From Thermoplasmata archaeon (GTDB taxonomy: Archaea; Thermoplasmatota; Thermoplasmata; UBA10834), in contig DUKU01000058.1 in the NCBI GenBank assembly GCA_013329135.1, positions 2,920 to 9,470 of the forward strand: a stretch of DNA of 6,551 bases, read 5' to 3'. Position 1 is the first letter of the stretch, and each line of letters opens with the position of its first letter. The notes under the pieces are model-generated. The model saw only the letters and a program-made list of their open reading frames with translations, was not told the DNA's origin and searched no databases. Shown piece after piece: positions 5,347 through 6,551 of this stretch. The position numbers were made by a program, and so were the translations under genes.

Positions 5347-6536
5347 TTGAGCTTCTCCTCGATCTTGTCTGCCAGCTCGCGGACCTGGTCGAAGTGCTCC
5401 TTCTGGGGCGGCCCCTTCGGGTCGATGACGCCGAGTATCTCGATCTTGGTTCCTCCTAGGAGCTCCTGGACATGCTTCACCGCTCCGCCTGACCATCCGT
5501 GGGATGTCAGAAGCGCAGTGTACTTCGTCGGCGCCCGTAGCTGCTTGACCAGCAAGGTCGCGTACGCCCCGACCGGGTGCATCATGTTCAGGACCGTGGG
5601 CGCGCCGACGACGACCACTGGCGTATCAACGAGTTCCTTGGCTATGTGGCCGATCTCCGTCACGGTCAGATCGAATATGTTCACGCTGATGCCCTTCTCG
5701 ACCAGCGTGTCGTTCAGGGCCTTCACCAGCTTCTCCGTGCTGCCCCACATGGACACATATGCGATGGCCACCTTCTTCTCCATCTTCTCGCTGGTCCAGG
5801 CAGTGTACGGGTCGAGTATGACCTTCGGGTCTCTCCAGATGACACCGTGGGACGGGGCGATCATCTTCACGCCCATCTTCTTGACCTTCTCAATCGCGGC
5901 CGCGCCTTGTCTCCTGAATGGCATCATGATCTCAGCGAAGTACAGTTTGGCCATGTCCAGCGCCAGCTCGTCCCCCATCTCATCGGAGTAGAACGGTCCG
6001 TCCGCGAGGTGTGAGCCGAAGAAGTCGCAAGGGAACAGTATGCTGTCCTCCTCGAGGTATGTGAACATCGTCTCGGGCCAGTGCAGCCAGGGCGCGTCGA
6101 CGAACCGGAGGGTCTTGCCACCGAGTTCCAGCTTGGAGCTCTCGTCGACGACCATTATCCGCTCAGGGTCGATGTTGAAGTACATCATGGCCGCCTCCTT
6201 CCCCTTGGCGCTCGTCACGAGCTTCGCGCCCTTGGCGGCTTCGAGCACGTACCTGCCAGCGTTGGCGTGGTCAGGCTCCGCGTGGTTCATGATGACATAG
6301 TCGATCTTGGTCATATCGGTCCGTTCGGACAGTTTGTCGAACAGCTCCTTCTCGAAGCCAGGATTGACAGTGTCGATGAGAGCGGTCTTCTCGGAGCCCA
6401 CGACCAGATACGCGTTGTAGCTCGTGCCGTGGGGCAGCGGTATGAGTCCGTCGAAGAGCCTTCGGTTGTGATGCTTCACGCCTACCCAGAACACATTCGG
6501 TGCAATCGATATCGTCCCTTTCGGTGTCTCAGCCAT
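5337..6536 (-). CDS. fprA: FprA-type flavodiiron protein (oxygen or nitric oxide reductase)
   Basis: The 399-residue product is a class A flavodiiron protein without a fused rubredoxin, of normal length. An N-terminal metallo-beta-lactamase-like domain (about 1-250) carries all diiron ligands: H85, E87, D89 and H90 in NHAEPDHANAG, H152 in PWLHWPETM, D171 in FPCDFFGSH and H230 in APSHGVIW. A flavodoxin domain (about 255-399) has the FMN loop SMWGSTE at 262-268, APTVLNMMHPVG near 312-323 and SHGWSGGAVKHVQELL near 345-360. In methanogens FprA reduces oxygen to water with reduced F420; other members reduce nitric oxide. The electron donor cannot be read here. The start is the ATG at 6536, because GAGGTG at 6544-6549 ends seven bases before it; the TTG at 6542, two codons upstream, would leave only one base of spacing. 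The promoter lies beyond the right edge. The protein is soluble and cytoplasmic. Family and completeness are firm. Confidence 0.95.
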   Translation of the reverse strand: MAETPKGTISIAPNVFWVGVKHHNRRLFDGLIPLPHGTSYNAYLVVGSEKTALIDTVNPGFEKELFDKLSERTDMTKIDYVIMNHAEPDHANAGRYVLEAAKGAKLVTSAKGKEAAMMYFNIDPERIMVVDESSKLELGGKTLRFVDAPWLHWPETMFTYLEEDSILFPCDFFGSHLADGPFYSDEMGDELALDMAKLYFAEIMMPFRRQGAAAIEKVKKMGVKMIAPSHGVIWRDPKVILDPYTAWTSEKMEKKVAIAYVSMWGSTEKLVKALNDTLVEKGISVNIFDLTVTEIGHIAKELVDTPVVVVGAPTVLNMMHPVGAYATLLVKQLRAPTKYTALLTSHGWSGGAVKHVQELLGGTKIEILGVIDPKGPPQKEHFDQVRELADKIEEKLKAL

Positions 6537-6543
6537 TCCCAAA

Positions 6544-6549
6544 CACCTC
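6544..6549 (-). promoter_or_regulatory. Strong Shine-Dalgarno site of fprA
   Basis: GAGGTG on the minus strand pairs well with the archaeal 16S 3' end and is spaced seven bases from the ATG at 6536. It sets the start codon. It contrasts with the transporter, UPF0248 and peptidase genes here, which lack such a site, so this genome appears to mix leadered and leaderless genes. Confidence 0.75.
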
Positions 6550-6551
6550 TA

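Noticed and set aside
5347..5991. Plus-strand open frames of 214 and 145 codons opposite fprA
   Set aside because: Both lie entirely antisense to a flavodiiron protein with all ligands intact and match no recognisable family.
6537..6542. TTG at 6542 as the start of fprA
   Set aside because: The Shine-Dalgarno GAGGTG ends one base before it, too close for use; spacing to the ATG at 6536 is seven bases.

Overview
The window looks like ordinary archaeal chromosome, GC-rich and densely coded, probably from a euryarchaeal or Thermoplasmatota-like lineage. The evidence is a stand-alone UPF0248/MJ1316-type small protein (mainly an archaeal family), an FprA-type flavodiiron protein like those of methanogens and related archaea, a heavily sequon-bearing secreted protein with a C-terminal membrane anchor, AT-rich TATA-like boxes about 30 bases before some genes, and anti-Shine-Dalgarno matches of the GAGGTG type before others. 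The lineage is an inference, because no rRNA or tRNA lies in the window. There are no insertion sequences, CRISPR arrays or phage genes.

Layout from left to right. The left edge (1-390, minus strand) holds the N-terminal half of an EamA/DMT-family membrane transporter that runs out of the window. A 98-base divergent promoter region separates it from two plus-strand genes. The first (489-1289) is a complete ureohydrolase of the agmatinase/arginase superfamily with all expected manganese ligands. The second (about 1358-3388) is a large M28-like metallopeptidase of the DUF4910 type, with a PA-like insertion and a C-terminal winged-helix/PqqD-like tail. That pair converges on three minus-strand genes. 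In their own transcription order, from right to left, these are an FprA flavodiiron protein (6536-5337), a UPF0248 RNA-end-recognition-type small protein (5226-4972), and a secreted, membrane-anchored, probably glycosylated protein of unknown function (4883-3468).

How the genes may work together. The ureohydrolase and the aminopeptidase-like protein could act in peptide and arginine/agmatine nitrogen metabolism, and the divergent transporter could move a related small molecule; this rests on position only. The flavodiiron protein is probably an oxygen or nitric oxide scavenger, which suggests an anaerobe with occasional oxygen exposure. The minus-strand genes are spaced about 90-110 bases apart, so they may be separate transcripts.

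The least explained items are the orphan secreted protein with a perfect 7-bp hairpin over its ribosome binding site, the non-canonical metal-site residues in the M28-like protein, and the perfect palindrome centred on the flavodiiron stop codon. I found no clear case for a completely new multi-gene system here.
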